Counted from the first letter of the stretch, positions 28,212-37,596 are shown. The stretch is DNA of 64,000 nt from Tenacibaculum sp. Bg11-29 (GCF_002836595.1 NZ_PJBB01000003.1:1301001-1365000), one strand, 5' to 3'. Numbers and translations: made by a program. The notes: generated from the sequence alone by a model not told the origin.

Positions 28212-28455
28212 AATTGCTACGGTCAGATTTTACAATTTTCATAAATAATATTCCGCTATCAATTAGTTCGAAAGTATTTTTTAATTCATCAGTTACTAAT
28301 TTCATTACAGTATCGTAATCTCCATACACTTGTGTACTTAACGGATTTTCAAGTACTGTTAAGCCCGAAGCTCTCAGCTTTTTTATAAAATTGATAATTG
28401 GTTCTTCAAATTTGTTTTGAAGTGGTGTTAAGGTAAGTTCTACTGATATTTTCAT
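28195..28455 (-). CDS. YkoF/MTH1187-like thiamine-binding domain protein
   Basis: The 86-residue protein is a single ferredoxin-like alpha/beta domain with the opening MKISVELTLTPL and the central LENPLSTQVYGDYDTVM. This pattern is shared by the thiamine/HMP-binding YkoF and MTH1187 (DUF77) families. It has no signal peptide, so it would act in the cytoplasm. It is the first gene of the four-gene minus-strand run YkoF-like, pnuC-like, NadR-like kinase, arfB. A -7 box lies 20 bases upstream, and no riboswitch is visible there. It may buffer or present thiamine to the kinase; that is inference. Confidence 0.75.
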   Translation of the reverse strand: MKISVELTLTPLQNKFEEPIINFIKKLRASGLTVLENPLSTQVYGDYDTVMKLVTDELKNTFELIDSGILFMKIVKSDRSNYEPSF

Positions 28456-28474
28456 AAAAAAAGTTTCAAAGAAG

Positions 28475-28482
28475 CAAAGTTA
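28475..28482 (-). promoter_or_regulatory. Candidate -7 box of the YkoF-like/pnuC operon
   Basis: On the minus strand TAACTTTG fits TAnnTTTG, 20 bases before the YkoF-like start codon. Confidence 0.5.
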
Positions 28483-28496
28483 CAAAGTTTGTGGAT

Positions 28497-28520
28497 GTCA
28501 TTTCTGAGAAGAAAGTAATC
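28497..28520. repeat. Dispersed intergenic element, GTCATT...AGTAATC type
   Basis: GTCATTTCTGAGAAGAAAGTAATC resembles, in opposite orientation, the sequence at 30761-30788. It lies between two minus-strand genes and encodes nothing. Confidence 0.4.
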
Positions 28521-28537
28521 TTTTTAAGAAAGCCTTT

Positions 28538-29164
28538 TTATTGCGCATACACACAAGTAAAGCCTTCTGTTTCTAAAAAGTGAATTTTATATTCATCGGT
28601 AACACCCTCATATAAAATTTTACCAGAAGTTTCATTCGTTTCAAAAGAAAAATCTTCAATGTAAATATTATCTAAAAAGAGTAATTTTTTCTTTCCGTAA
28701 ATTTTATATAAACTTTCTTTAGCTCCCCAAACAATTGTTAACTTACTAACTAAAGCGTCGTGATTTGCTATTGATTTATAGGCTTCAATAGGTGTAAATT
28801 TATGCGCTATTTTTAAAATCATATCACGTTGTTTTTCGATGTCTATTCCTACTGGACTATCATCAGAAATTATAATTCCAGAAAAAGTAAAAGAATGTGT
28901 TATCGAAATAAATTTACCATCTTTTAAATGAGGTTTACCAAACTCATCATACATTAAATCAGCATCAGTATAACCTATTTCATTTAATAGATGACGAACG
29001 CTTAAAAAGCCTCTACGATGTAAATCAGACTTCATACCGTTAACGCGATCGTTACTTCTCTTAGTCAGTTCGATACCTTCAGATAGATCCTCAAAAGATT
29101 CTTCAATCTTCCAAATCAATACTTTAGTAGTTTCGTTTACAGTTAATGTTTTGTGAACAGGCAT
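28538..29164 (-). CDS. 4'-phosphopantetheinyl transferase superfamily protein
   Basis: The 208-residue protein has the two Sfp/AcpS-type magnesium and CoA motifs: VGIDIE with Asp108 and Glu110, and WGAKESLYK with Trp146 to Glu150. The enzyme moves phosphopantetheine from CoA to a Ser of an acyl or peptidyl carrier protein. The length and two-half layout fit the Sfp-like group more than AcpS. It is transcribed away from ahcY. The target carrier protein is not in the window. Confidence 0.9.
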   Translation of the reverse strand: MPVHKTLTVNETTKVLIWKIEESFEDLSEGIELTKRSNDRVNGMKSDLHRRGFLSVRHLLNEIGYTDADLMYDEFGKPHLKDGKFISITHSFTFSGIIISDDSPVGIDIEKQRDMILKIAHKFTPIEAYKSIANHDALVSKLTIVWGAKESLYKIYGKKKLLFLDNIYIEDFSFETNETSGKILYEGVTDEYKIHFLETEGFTCVYAQ

Positions 29165-29183
29165 ATTTTAGAAAGTTATTTCG

Positions 29184-29191
29184 TAATTTTG
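29184..29191 (+). promoter_or_regulatory. Candidate -7 box before ahcY
   Basis: TAATTTTG fits TAnnTTTG and lies 36 bases before the ahcY start codon. Confidence 0.5.
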
Positions 29192-29227
29192 CGACTCAAA
29201 AATTTAGATACATAAATATACATAAAT

Positions 29228-30544
29228 ATGAGCACAAAAACCGCTACATACGTACCTTTTAAAGTTAAAGATATCTCTTTAGCTGATTGGGGAAGAAAAG
29301 AAATGGACTTGGCAGAAGCTGAAATGCCAGGATTAATGAGTCTTCGTGAAGAATATAAAAACGAGCAACCATTAAAAGGAGCAAGAATTGCAGGATGTTT
29401 ACATATGACGATTCAGACTGCGGTTTTAATTGAAACATTACAAGCTTTAGGTGCTGAGGTAACTTGGAGTTCTTGTAATATATTTTCTACACAAGATCAG
29501 GCTGCTGCTGCTATTGCCGCTGCAGGAACACCTGTATATGCTTGGAAAGATATGACAGAAGAAGAATTTGACTGGTGTATTGAACAAACATTATTTTTTG
29601 GAGAGGATAAGAAGCCATTAAACTTAATTTTAGATGATGGTGGTGATTTAACAAATATGGTTTTAGATCGTTACCCAGAATTAGCTGCTGGAATTAACGG
29701 ATTATCTGAAGAAACTACAACAGGAGTTCACCGTTTATACGATAGAGTAAAAGCAGGTACATTACCAATGCCAGCAATTAACGTAAACGATTCTGTAACT
29801 AAATCTAAATTTGATAACAAATATGGTTGTAAAGAATCTGCAGTAGATGCAATTCGTAGAGCAACAGATATTATGTTAGCAGGTAAACGTGTAACTGTTT
29901 GTGGTTACGGTGATGTAGGTAAAGGTACAGCTGCTTCATTTAAAGGTGCAGGTTCTATTGTAACTGTTACAGAAATTGATCCTATTTGTGCTTTACAAGC
30001 TGCAATGGATGGTTTTGAAGTTAAAAAATTAGAAACTGTTGTTGGTAATTCTGATATTATTATTACAACTACAGGAAATAAAGATATTATTCAAGGTCGT
30101 CATTTCGAAGCAATGAAAGACAAAGTTATCGTATGTAACATTGGGCATTTCGATAACGAAATTGACATGGCTTGGTTAAATACAAACCATGGAAGTACAA
30201 AAGATACTATTAAACCACAGGTTGATAAATATAATATCGCAGGAAATGATATTATTATTTTAGCAGAAGGTCGTTTAGTAAACTTAGGTTGTGCAACTGG
30301 TCACCCAAGTTTTGTAATGTCTAATTCATTTACAAACCAAACTTTAGCTCAAATTGAATTATGGACAAACCGTAGTTCTTATGAGAATGAAGTGTACATG
30401 TTACCAAAACATTTAGATGAAAAAGTAGCAAAATTACACTTAGCAAAAATAGGAGTAGAGCTTACAGAATTACGTTCTGATCAAGCATCTTATATTGGTG
30501 TAACTGTTGAAGGGCCATATAAGCCAGAGCACTACAGATACTAA
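29228..30544 (+). CDS. ahcY: S-adenosylhomocysteine hydrolase
   Basis: The 438-residue protein matches the family in length and motifs: [16 protein letters not shown] near 56 in the substrate domain, the NAD-binding [13 protein letters not shown] near 226, GHFDNEIDM near 304, and the conserved C-terminal PEHYRY with the Lys and Tyr that reach the partner subunit's NAD. It reversibly splits S-adenosylhomocysteine into adenosine and homocysteine and so keeps methylation running. It is a single-gene unit with its own promoter box and terminator. Confidence 0.97.
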   Translation: MSTKTATYVPFKVKDISLADWGRKEMDLAEAEMPGLMSLREEYKNEQPLKGARIAGCLHMTIQTAVLIETLQALGAEVTWSSCNIFSTQDQAAAAIAAAGTPVYAWKDMTEEEFDWCIEQTLFFGEDKKPLNLILDDGGDLTNMVLDRYPELAAGINGLSEETTTGVHRLYDRVKAGTLPMPAINVNDSVTKSKFDNKYGCKESAVDAIRRATDIMLAGKRVTVCGYGDVGKGTAASFKGAGSIVTVTEIDPICALQAAMDGFEVKKLETVVGNSDIIITTTGNKDIIQGRHFEAMKDKVIVCNIGHFDNEIDMAWLNTNHGSTKDTIKPQVDKYNIAGNDIIILAEGRLVNLGCATGHPSFVMSNSFTNQTLAQIELWTNRSSYENEVYMLPKHLDEKVAKLHLAKIGVELTELRSDQASYIGVTVEGPYKPEHYRY

Positions 30545-30556
30545 TAAATAGCTGTC

Positions 30557-30577
30557 ATTCTGAACTTGTTTCAGAAT
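30557..30577. repeat. Dispersed palindrome, ATTCTGAA-n5-TTCAGAAT
   Basis: Eight-base perfect arms (ATTCTGAA and TTCAGAAT) flank CTTGT, with GTC ahead of the left arm. The same arms recur at 61628-61648 and, degraded, at 30839-30859. The gene-free stretch 30545-30949 consists of such element fragments and two terminators. Confidence 0.6.
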
Positions 30578-30591
30578 CATATAAAAATACG

Positions 30592-30622
30592 AACCCCTTG
30601 CTTTAATTTGTAAGGGGTTTTT
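30592..30622 (+). terminator. Rho-independent terminator after ahcY
   Basis: AACCCCTT pairs with AAGGGGTT, followed by a T tract. Confidence 0.85.
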
Positions 30623-30760
30623 ATTTGTCGTTACAATAAAGGATGACATAGGAATCTTTTACTAATGCTTTGATTATCTTTTTTGGAGTTTTAATAGGCT
30701 ATCCACTATGTTTTTTACTAAATTCACTTTTTTGTACAGTGGTAATCTCATTTTAAGATG

Positions 30761-30788
30761 AAGATTACTTCGCTTTCTCGTAATGACA
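30761..30788. repeat. Dispersed intergenic element, reverse copy of the GTCATT...AGTAATC type
   Basis: On the minus strand it reads TGTCATTACGAGAAAGCG and then AAGTAATCTT, similar to the copy at 28497-28520. This kind of sequence is known to recur between genes in many Bacteroidota genomes. Confidence 0.45.
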
Positions 30789-30838
30789 CATTTCTTTAAT
30801 AGTTATAAAAAGGATGCCGTTTCTCGGCCATTGAGGTC

Positions 30839-30859
30839 AGTCTAAATTTATTTCAGTAT
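30839..30859. repeat. Degenerate copy of the ATTCTGAA palindrome
   Basis: AGTCTAAA-TTTAT-TTCAGTAT keeps the 8-5-8 layout of the intact copies with three substitutions. Confidence 0.4.
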
Positions 30860-30900
30860 CACATATAAGATAAGAAACAAATGAACTTAAGGTTACAAAA

Positions 30901-30930
30901 AAATCCCGCAACTTAGTCACGGGATTTTTA
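30901..30930. terminator. Terminator for the minus-strand TlpA-like gene (usable on both strands)
   Basis: AAATCCCG pairs with CGGGATTT around an 11-base loop, with A and T runs on both flanks. It sits 20 bases past the stop of the minus-strand gene. Confidence 0.8.
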
Positions 30931-30949
30931 TATATTATTAATATTTTAA

Positions 30950-31963
30950 TTAAAGTTCTAAAGAGTTAAATAACTCAATTAACTTAGGGTCAGATGGTCT
31001 TGGAGCATTTGAATTAACAATGTTTCCTAGTGGATCGATTAAAATAAATCTAGGAATTCCATTAATAACATAATCAGTAACAAATTTAGATTTCCAGTTT
31101 TTATCAGCAAATAATTGTGTTCCAGATAATTTTTTATCAGCAATCATTTTTTTCCAAGCTTCATGATCCTTCATTTGATCAACAGAAATACTTACAAATT
31201 CAATATTTTTTCCATGGTATTTTTCTTCCATTTTTTGTAAAAAAGGAATTTCTTTTTTACAAGGATTACACCAAGTAGCCCAAACATCAAAATATACATA
31301 TTTTCCTTTTAAATCATCTAAAGAAGTTGTACCTCCTTTAATGTTTTCATAGTCAACAAATTTTGGAGAAGCCATTCCTTTCGCTAAGTTTTTAGCTAAA
31401 TATAACTTGTCTGCATGTGTTTTGTTTAAATATTGTTTTAAACCTTTTATGTTTTTCTTTTGAAAAGAAACAAAAGTAGAATCTAACTTTGTAGTTTCAA
31501 TTCTTTTATTAAACTCATTTATAAAGTTGTTTGTCTTTGTTTCAAATTCCTCTTTAGGTAATTCAAATAAAGCTTTATCTTTAAAAAAACCTTTTTGTAG
31601 TAAAGCTGCTTTCGCTAAGAAATTGCTCTCACTAGCCCCTTCTCCTGTAAAAACAACAGTTTCATCAAATTCTTTAGTGTCAAGTGTCATGTTAACATTA
31701 GCACCATTTTTTAAGTACAAAGTAGTACCTTCTTTTCCGTCAGAAAGACGATAAAATCCATCTTTAAGATTCATTGTATCCTTAAAAACACCATTTTCAT
31801 CAACCTTAATTACTCTATTGAACTTAAGTTGAGGATTAGAAATAACGATCGAATCCGAATTTTTATTGGTGATTTTCCCTGAAAAAGAAACAAAGTTGTT
31901 TTGTTCTTTTTTACAAGAAACCATAGTAATGGCAATTGCCACTAAGAAAACTATTTTTTTCAT
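30950..31963 (-). CDS. TlpA/ResA-like thioredoxin lipoprotein with DUF4369-type N-terminus
   Basis: The 337-residue lipoprotein has signal MKKIVFLVAIAITMVSC with Cys17 as the lipid site. Residues of about 25-115 form the small beta domain (DUF4369 type) usual in Bacteroidota thioredoxins, followed by a helical region. The C-terminal thioredoxin fold has WATWCNPCKKE (Cys232, Cys235) and the cis-Pro region GIPRFILID. It should act as a periplasmic thiol-disulfide reductase, for example for cytochrome maturation, which fits the many c-hemes of this genome. A DsbD lies 4 kb away on the same strand. Confidence 0.88.
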   Translation of the reverse strand: MKKIVFLVAIAITMVSCKKEQNNFVSFSGKITNKNSDSIVISNPQLKFNRVIKVDENGVFKDTMNLKDGFYRLSDGKEGTTLYLKNGANVNMTLDTKEFDETVVFTGEGASESNFLAKAALLQKGFFKDKALFELPKEEFETKTNNFINEFNKRIETTKLDSTFVSFQKKNIKGLKQYLNKTHADKLYLAKNLAKGMASPKFVDYENIKGGTTSLDDLKGKYVYFDVWATWCNPCKKEIPFLQKMEEKYHGKNIEFVSISVDQMKDHEAWKKMIADKKLSGTQLFADKNWKSKFVTDYVINGIPRFILIDPLGNIVNSNAPRPSDPKLIELFNSLEL

Positions 31964-32037
31964 TGGTTGGTAAGTTTAATTATTTACAGTGTACTAAATT
32001 ACTAATTTTTCTAGAAAAGGAATGTTTTTTTAATCTT

Positions 32038-33576
32038 TTATCCTAACCAACCCTCACGATCTAAACTTCTGTATTGAATGGCTTCAGTTATATGATCGGA
32101 TTTTATATTGTTTGAGGCGTCTAAATCAGCAATAGTACGAGAAACCTTTAATATTCTATCATAGGCTCTTGCTGAAAGGTTTAGCTTTTCCATAGCAACT
32201 TTTAGTAAATTACTGCTTTCTTTAGAAAGTTTACAAAACTCTCGAATTTGTTTTACATTCATTTGAGCATTGTAATGTACAGTATTTGAATTTTTATAAC
32301 GTTCAGTTTGTATTTCTCTAGCCTTTGTTACACGTTCCCTAATAGCAACGCTAGTTTCCCCTTTTCTATCTTCTGATAATTTTTCAAAGGGTACAGGAGT
32401 TACTTCTATATGTATATCAATCCTGTCAAGCAGTGGACCTGAAATTTTACTTAAATAACGTTGCATTTCGGCAGGAGATGATGTCATTGGAGAATCAGGG
32501 TCGTTAAAAAAGCCCGATGGACTTGGATTCATACTTGCGACTAACATAAAGCTACTTGGATAGTTTACCGAAAATCTAGCCCTAGAAATAGTAACTTCTC
32601 TATCTTCTAAAGGCTGTCGTAAAACCTCAAGAACTCCTCTTTTAAATTCGGGTAGTTCATCTAAAAATAATACACCATTATGAGCTAAAGAAATTTCTCC
32701 AGGTTGTGGTAAATTATTCCCCCCACCAATGAGAGCAATATCTGAACAGCTATGATGTGGAGATCTAAATGGGCGACTATATTGAAGTCCAGAGTTTTTT
32801 ACCTTACCAACAACGGAATGGATTTTTGTAGTTTCCAAAGCTTCCTGCAATGTCATAGGAGGTAATATAGACGGCAACCTTTTGGCTAACATTGTTTTTC
32901 CAGCCCCAGGTGGACCAATTAAAATAATATTATGACCTCCAGCTGCTGCAATTTCCATACAGCGTTTAATACTTTCTTGACCTTTAACGTCAGAAAAATC
33001 AAATTCGGGAAAATCTACATGCTTATAAAATTCAGCGCGAGTATCAACTATTGTTGGTTTAATCATTTCTTTATTTTCTAAATGATTAATAACATCCATA
33101 ATATTTTCTACCCCCAGTATATTTATATCATTAACAATGGCAGCTTCTTTTGCATTTTCTTTTGGTAGAATAAAATTTTTATAACCTTCTTCTCTGGCTT
33201 TAATTGCTATTGGTAATGCACCTTTAATAGGTTGTAAACTTCCGTCTAAAGAAAGTTCTCCCATAATTACATACTCACTAATGTTGGTAGCTTTAATTTG
33301 ATTAGATGCAGCAAGTATTCCAACAGCTAAGGTTAAATCATAAGCAGCACCTTCTTTACGAATATCAGCAGGAGCCATATTAATGATAATTTTTTTTCCA
33401 GGAAGTTTAAAACCATTATTATTTAGTGCAGCAGAAATACGATAAGAACTTTCTCGTACAGCATTATCAGGTAAGCCAACTAAATGGTAGCCGATTCCTT
33501 TATCTATATTTACTTCCACGGTAATTGTGGTAGCTTCAATACCAAAAACAGCAGATCCATAGGTTTTTATAAGCAT
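32038..33576 (-). CDS. YifB/ComM-family Mg-chelatase-like AAA+ ATPase
   Basis: The 512-residue protein has an N-terminal Lon-like S5 domain (about 1-170), then Walker A GPPGAGKT at 221-228, the Mg-chelatase signature NGVLFLDELPEF near 302 and the C-terminal SARAYDRILKVSRTIADLD. ComM is a hexameric helicase that drives branch migration during natural transformation in other bacteria; a role in this organism is inferred. Length is standard for the family. It is upstream of the TlpA-like gene on the same strand, separated by 74 bases. Confidence 0.93.
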   Translation of the reverse strand: MLIKTYGSAVFGIEATTITVEVNIDKGIGYHLVGLPDNAVRESSYRISAALNNNGFKLPGKKIIINMAPADIRKEGAAYDLTLAVGILAASNQIKATNISEYVIMGELSLDGSLQPIKGALPIAIKAREEGYKNFILPKENAKEAAIVNDINILGVENIMDVINHLENKEMIKPTIVDTRAEFYKHVDFPEFDFSDVKGQESIKRCMEIAAAGGHNIILIGPPGAGKTMLAKRLPSILPPMTLQEALETTKIHSVVGKVKNSGLQYSRPFRSPHHSCSDIALIGGGNNLPQPGEISLAHNGVLFLDELPEFKRGVLEVLRQPLEDREVTISRARFSVNYPSSFMLVASMNPSPSGFFNDPDSPMTSSPAEMQRYLSKISGPLLDRIDIHIEVTPVPFEKLSEDRKGETSVAIRERVTKAREIQTERYKNSNTVHYNAQMNVKQIREFCKLSKESSNLLKVAMEKLNLSARAYDRILKVSRTIADLDASNNIKSDHITEAIQYRSLDREGWLG

Positions 33577-33635
33577 AGCTTTCTTTTTTCTGTTAAAGAT
33601 AGCTAAATTTCTTTAGGAATTTGGTTTAGAAGTAT

Positions 33636-34217
33636 TTACTGTTTTTTTGAAGTGGATGATTTATAAAAAAATAATTTGTATAACTTTCTGAAACTAAAAA
33701 AAAGTAAGATTACCAATAGTATTGCAATTACTGGTAAAAAGATTGAGAAGGATGACATAAGAATTGATGTGCCTGTCTCAACAGTCGAAATTATAGGATT
33801 TGCTATACCACCCGTTGTTGCAGTTGATGCTAATCTTGTAGAGGCTGCAGTTCCTTTAATTACAGAAGCTGTTCCTCCACCAGCTATTATTGCTAAAGCC
33901 CAGGTGATTATAGGAGATAAGTCAGCGACTGTTGATACCATAACAGCTGTTCCTGCAATAGCAGCTAAGGGAATCGCAATAGTATCTAATAAGTTGTCAA
34001 ACCAAGGAATATAGTATGCAAATATTTCTAATAGAGTAGCAATGCCTAAGGTAATTAAAGCAGATGAACTTGCTACCCAATTCCAATTTTCATTTATAGG
34101 AATTATATTGTAATAACCCGCTAAACTTAGTGCAAAAAGTGGGAGGAATACTCTAAAGCCAACTGAAGCTGCTAGTCCAATTCCTAAAAAAACACTAATA
34201 ATTGATTCTGGAGTCAT
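33636..34217 (-). CDS. DUF4126 membrane protein
   Basis: The 193-residue membrane protein is rich in Gly, Ala, Ser and Ile, with five or so hydrophobic segments. Its opening (LGIGLAASVGFRVFLPLFALSLA) and the mid-part GGGTASVIKGTAASTRLAS are typical of the DUF4126 family. The function is unknown. A Lys-rich C-terminal tail suggests a cytoplasmic end. It is 59 bases upstream of the ComM-like gene and follows the dsbD terminator. Confidence 0.82.
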   Translation of the reverse strand: MTPESIISVFLGIGLAASVGFRVFLPLFALSLAGYYNIIPINENWNWVASSSALITLGIATLLEIFAYYIPWFDNLLDTIAIPLAAIAGTAVMVSTVADLSPIITWALAIIAGGGTASVIKGTAASTRLASTATTGGIANPIISTVETGTSILMSSFSIFLPVIAILLVILLFFSFRKLYKLFFYKSSTSKKQ

Positions 34218-34237
34218 ATTTTTTTATGTTAAGATAT

Positions 34238-34270
34238 AAAAAAAAGCCTCTTTATAAAAGAGGCTTTTTG
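34238..34270 (-). terminator. Terminator after the dsbD-like gene
   Basis: AAAAAAAGCCTC pairs with GAGGCTTTTT, 19 bases past the minus-strand stop codon, and ends the run of genes from pabB to dsbD. Confidence 0.85.
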
Positions 34271-34288
34271 AAATATTTTAAAAGTTGA

Positions 34289-36256
34289 TTAGTTTTTATT
34301 AAAGTTATCTAATCCAGTTTTTAACCAATCATAATAGGCTGTGTGATCAGAATATTGTTGAGGTGAATTTAAAAGTTCTAATTCAGGACTCATCAACACA
34401 TAAAATGGCTGAGAAGCTGTTTTAAAATTAGCTACTTGTAATGTCGCCCATTTATCACCGTAAGTTCTAATTCTTTTTACTTTACCATTAGGTTTAATAA
34501 AGTCGAATTGTTCATCTTTAGGTAATTGTCTTTCATGATCATCTACGTACAATGAAATTAAAACAAAATTATTATTAATTAAAGAATAAATCTCTGGTTT
34601 TACCCAAATAGTTTCTTCCATTTTACGACAGTTAACACATGCCCAACCTGTAAAATCTAATAAAACAGGTTTGTTAACAGATTTTGCATAAGCAATACCT
34701 TCTTCAAAATCTTTAAAACAATTTAACCCTAACGGACATTTATTGTCTTTCTTGTAAATACTATGAAATTGAGGTGGAGCAAATCCACTTAAAAATTTAT
34801 TTTGATTCCATGCTGGTTTTTCCATAACACCTGGAGCTAAATATACCGAAAATGCTAAAGCTGCAACACCTAATAAGATTCTAAAGAAAGAAATCTTACC
34901 GTATTTTTTACCAATAATACCAAATAGATATAATGCAGTTAATAAAGAGATTAGCGCCCAAAGACCTATGAAAATTTCTCTCTTAAATAAATCCCAGTGA
35001 CCTACTAAATCAGCATTTGATAAAAATTTAAATGCGAATGCTAATTCTAAAAATCCTAAGAAAACTTTTACAGTATTTAACCATCCACCAGATTTTGGTA
35101 GCGAATTTAACCATCCTGGGAACATAGCAAACAAAGCGAAAGGTAATGCTAAAGCAGTACCAAAACCGATCATACCAGCTGATAATTGCATAGCTCCTCC
35201 GCTAGATCCTAATGAACCAGCTAGAAGTGAACCTAAAATAGGACCTGTACAAGAAAATGATACAATTGCTAAGGTTAAAGCCATAAAGAATGTACCAATA
35301 ATTCCTCCAATATTCGAAGCACTATCAGCTTTATTACTCCAAGAACTAGGTAATGTTAGTTCATAAAAACCAAAGAATGAACCAGCAAAGAAAATTAACA
35401 CTACAAAGAAAAATACATTTAACCATATATTGGTTGAAATACTATTTAAAATTTCAGGATCTAAAGTGTCTAAATAGTGAAAAGGTAAGCTTAACAGGCC
35501 GTAAATTAATATAATAAAGAACCCATATAAAACAGCACTACCAATTCCTTTTCCTTTCTTTTCAGTATGTTTTGTAAAGAATGATACAGTTAAAGGTACC
35601 ATTGGAAAAACACAAGGTGTTAAAAAGGCTAATAAACCTCCAACAAAACCTAATAGAAAAATATTAAGTAATGTATCACCGCCTTTTTCTTCAGTGTTTT
35701 TTTCTGCCGTATTTTTTAATAAAGCAGTGTTTTTTAAGTTTAAGTTTAGTGATTGTGATAAAGATTGACTCTTATCATCTACTTCAGTAACAGTTTGAGA
35801 TACTTTTTCTCCAATTAATGAAAAAGTAAAGTCTTCATCGAAAGGTAAACAGTATTCTTTACAAACTTGTGCATCTAAATTAAGAGTGATTAGAGTTAAG
35901 GTTGCATCAGAAACAGTTATTCTTTGTACTAGTTTTCCTTCATCAACAAAGAATATTTCATCTTTTCCCCAAATTTCACTGAATTCAGTTTCTGTTTCTC
36001 CTTCTTTTGCTTTTCCGTTAAGTGTGTATCCACTTTGTCCTTCAGCAGGAGAAATAGTCATAGGTAAAGAAGCATCCTCAGGGTTGTATTGAGAATATAA
36101 ATGCCAATCCTCTGCTATTTCAATTTCAAAAATTAAGTCGTATTCAGTTTCCGAAACTTTTTCAACGGTAGGGGTTACGACAATTGGGTTATCATCAGAT
36201 TGCGAGTAAACCGTTAAACCTAAGAATAATAAAAAAAGAGTAATGAGTTTTTTCAT
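34289..36256 (-). CDS. dsbD: DsbD-family thiol:disulfide interchange protein
   Basis: The 655-residue protein has a signal peptide (1-19) and an N-terminal DsbD-alpha-like domain (to about 165) with the Cys pair VCKEYC. A membrane domain of eight or so helices follows (about 195-470), with FLTPCVFPMVPLTVSFF and FSCTGPILGSLL holding its two Cys. The C-terminal thioredoxin-like domain has WACVNCRKM (Cys540, Cys543). It carries reducing power from cytoplasmic thioredoxin to periplasmic partners such as TlpA-like proteins. It lies 26 bases from tilS. Confidence 0.93.
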   Translation of the reverse strand: MKKLITLFLLFLGLTVYSQSDDNPIVVTPTVEKVSETEYDLIFEIEIAEDWHLYSQYNPEDASLPMTISPAEGQSGYTLNGKAKEGETETEFSEIWGKDEIFFVDEGKLVQRITVSDATLTLITLNLDAQVCKEYCLPFDEDFTFSLIGEKVSQTVTEVDDKSQSLSQSLNLNLKNTALLKNTAEKNTEEKGGDTLLNIFLLGFVGGLLAFLTPCVFPMVPLTVSFFTKHTEKKGKGIGSAVLYGFFIILIYGLLSLPFHYLDTLDPEILNSISTNIWLNVFFFVVLIFFAGSFFGFYELTLPSSWSNKADSASNIGGIIGTFFMALTLAIVSFSCTGPILGSLLAGSLGSSGGAMQLSAGMIGFGTALALPFALFAMFPGWLNSLPKSGGWLNTVKVFLGFLELAFAFKFLSNADLVGHWDLFKREIFIGLWALISLLTALYLFGIIGKKYGKISFFRILLGVAALAFSVYLAPGVMEKPAWNQNKFLSGFAPPQFHSIYKKDNKCPLGLNCFKDFEEGIAYAKSVNKPVLLDFTGWACVNCRKMEETIWVKPEIYSLINNNFVLISLYVDDHERQLPKDEQFDFIKPNGKVKRIRTYGDKWATLQVANFKTASQPFYVLMSPELELLNSPQQYSDHTAYYDWLKTGLDNFNKN

Positions 36257-36282
36257 TCGATTTAGTTTATAGTGGGTTATTT

Positions 36283-37596
36283 TTAAATAGTTAATCTTAA
36301 TAATTGTGTTGTGTTATTAGTAGATGAAAAACGTCTGTCTTGTCGTTTACCAATAATCCAAATGATTTCATTATTATTTGAGCAAAGTAACCAAATGTTT
36401 TTTTTGTCCAAAATTGATAATTTTTCGTCTTTAAAATATTTGCTAATCTTTTTTTTACCTAACATTCCTGTTGGGTAAAAAAAATCACCTTCTTGCCATC
36501 TTCTAATGATTAGGGGGTAATTTAACAAATTTTTATCAACATAAATACTATTTTTGTCAAAAATTGTTTTTTTATTTACATCTTCAAACAATAAGTTTAT
36601 AGGATTTATTACCTTAACATCTCCTTTGTGTATGATAATTTGTTCACTTTTAGAAGTGAGTTTTTTATCAGAGGGTAAAAGTAATAAAAAATCCCTGTCT
36701 TTTATTAAAGTATATGAATTTGTTAATACTTTCTTGCTTGATTGCGCATAAATTAGATCATAAATGTCATTCCATGATGTAAATTTATACCTTTTTAAAA
36801 GTTGGTATAAATAAGCTTTTGGGTTTGATAATTTTACTAATTCAGAAATATTTATTTTTAGTATGTCATCTTGCTTAGATGTTATTTTTATTGATGTTTC
36901 CTTTATCTTGTCAGTAATAATTTGCTGAGATTGCTTTAAAGACTCAGTAGTTTTGTTATGTGTTTTTAATAGACTTGGATTTAGTTCTTTAAGAATAGGA
37001 ATAATTTTATGTCTTATTTTATTTCTAACATATTTTGTTTCTAAATTACTAGCATCCTTTCGCCATTTAATATTATTTTTTAAAGCATGTTCTTCTATTT
37101 CTTCTCTTGAAAATACAAGTAACGGGCGTATAATATTTTTGTTAACAGGTGGGATTCCTGTTAAACCATCTAAGCCTGTACCTCTGGTTAAATTAATTAA
37201 AAAAGTTTCTAAATTATCATCAGCATGATGAGCTGTTAAGATATAGTCGAAATTATTTTCTTCAGTTAATTGTTGAAACCAATCATAACGCAATTTTCTT
37301 GCAGCTAATTGAGTTGAAAGTTTATTTTTTTTTGAATATTTATTAGTTTCAAATCGAATTGAAAAAGTAGTAATATCTAATTTAATTCCTAAGTTGTTAA
37401 TAAATTCTTCATCTAAATTACTTTCTTCTCCTCTTAACTGAAAATTACAATGAGCTAAAGAAATAGTATAACATAATTGGTGTAATAAATGAGACAAAAC
37501 AACACTATCAATTCCTCCAGAAATAGCAATTAGAAGTTTTTTGTTTTTTAAAAATGAAAAATTTTCATCAATATGTTCTGCTAGTTTTTGAAGCAT
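36283..37596 (-). CDS. tilS: tRNA(Ile)-lysidine synthase TilS
   Basis: The 437-residue protein has the PP-loop SGGIDS at 26-31, the LAHCNFQLRGEES stretch and LTAHHADDNLET near 120, and the C-terminal lysidine-synthase substrate-binding domain (RRWQEGDFFYPTGM near 365). It attaches lysine to C34 of tRNA-Ile2 so that AUA is read as Ile, an essential function. It lies in the minus-strand gene run between an alpha/beta hydrolase and dsbD. Confidence 0.96.
   Translation of the reverse strand: MLQKLAEHIDENFSFLKNKKLLIAISGGIDSVVLSHLLHQLCYTISLAHCNFQLRGEESNLDEEFINNLGIKLDITTFSIRFETNKYSKKNKLSTQLAARKLRYDWFQQLTEENNFDYILTAHHADDNLETFLINLTRGTGLDGLTGIPPVNKNIIRPLLVFSREEIEEHALKNNIKWRKDASNLETKYVRNKIRHKIIPILKELNPSLLKTHNKTTESLKQSQQIITDKIKETSIKITSKQDDILKINISELVKLSNPKAYLYQLLKRYKFTSWNDIYDLIYAQSSKKVLTNSYTLIKDRDFLLLLPSDKKLTSKSEQIIIHKGDVKVINPINLLFEDVNKKTIFDKNSIYVDKNLLNYPLIIRRWQEGDFFYPTGMLGKKKISKYFKDEKLSILDKKNIWLLCSNNNEIIWIIGKRQDRRFSSTNNTTQLLRLTI

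Noticed and set aside
30678..30765. Short hydrophobic open frame (28 codons from a TTG) in the ahcY/TlpA gap
   Set aside because: No ATG or GTG start, no coupling to another gene and low information; the surrounding DNA is degenerate repeats.
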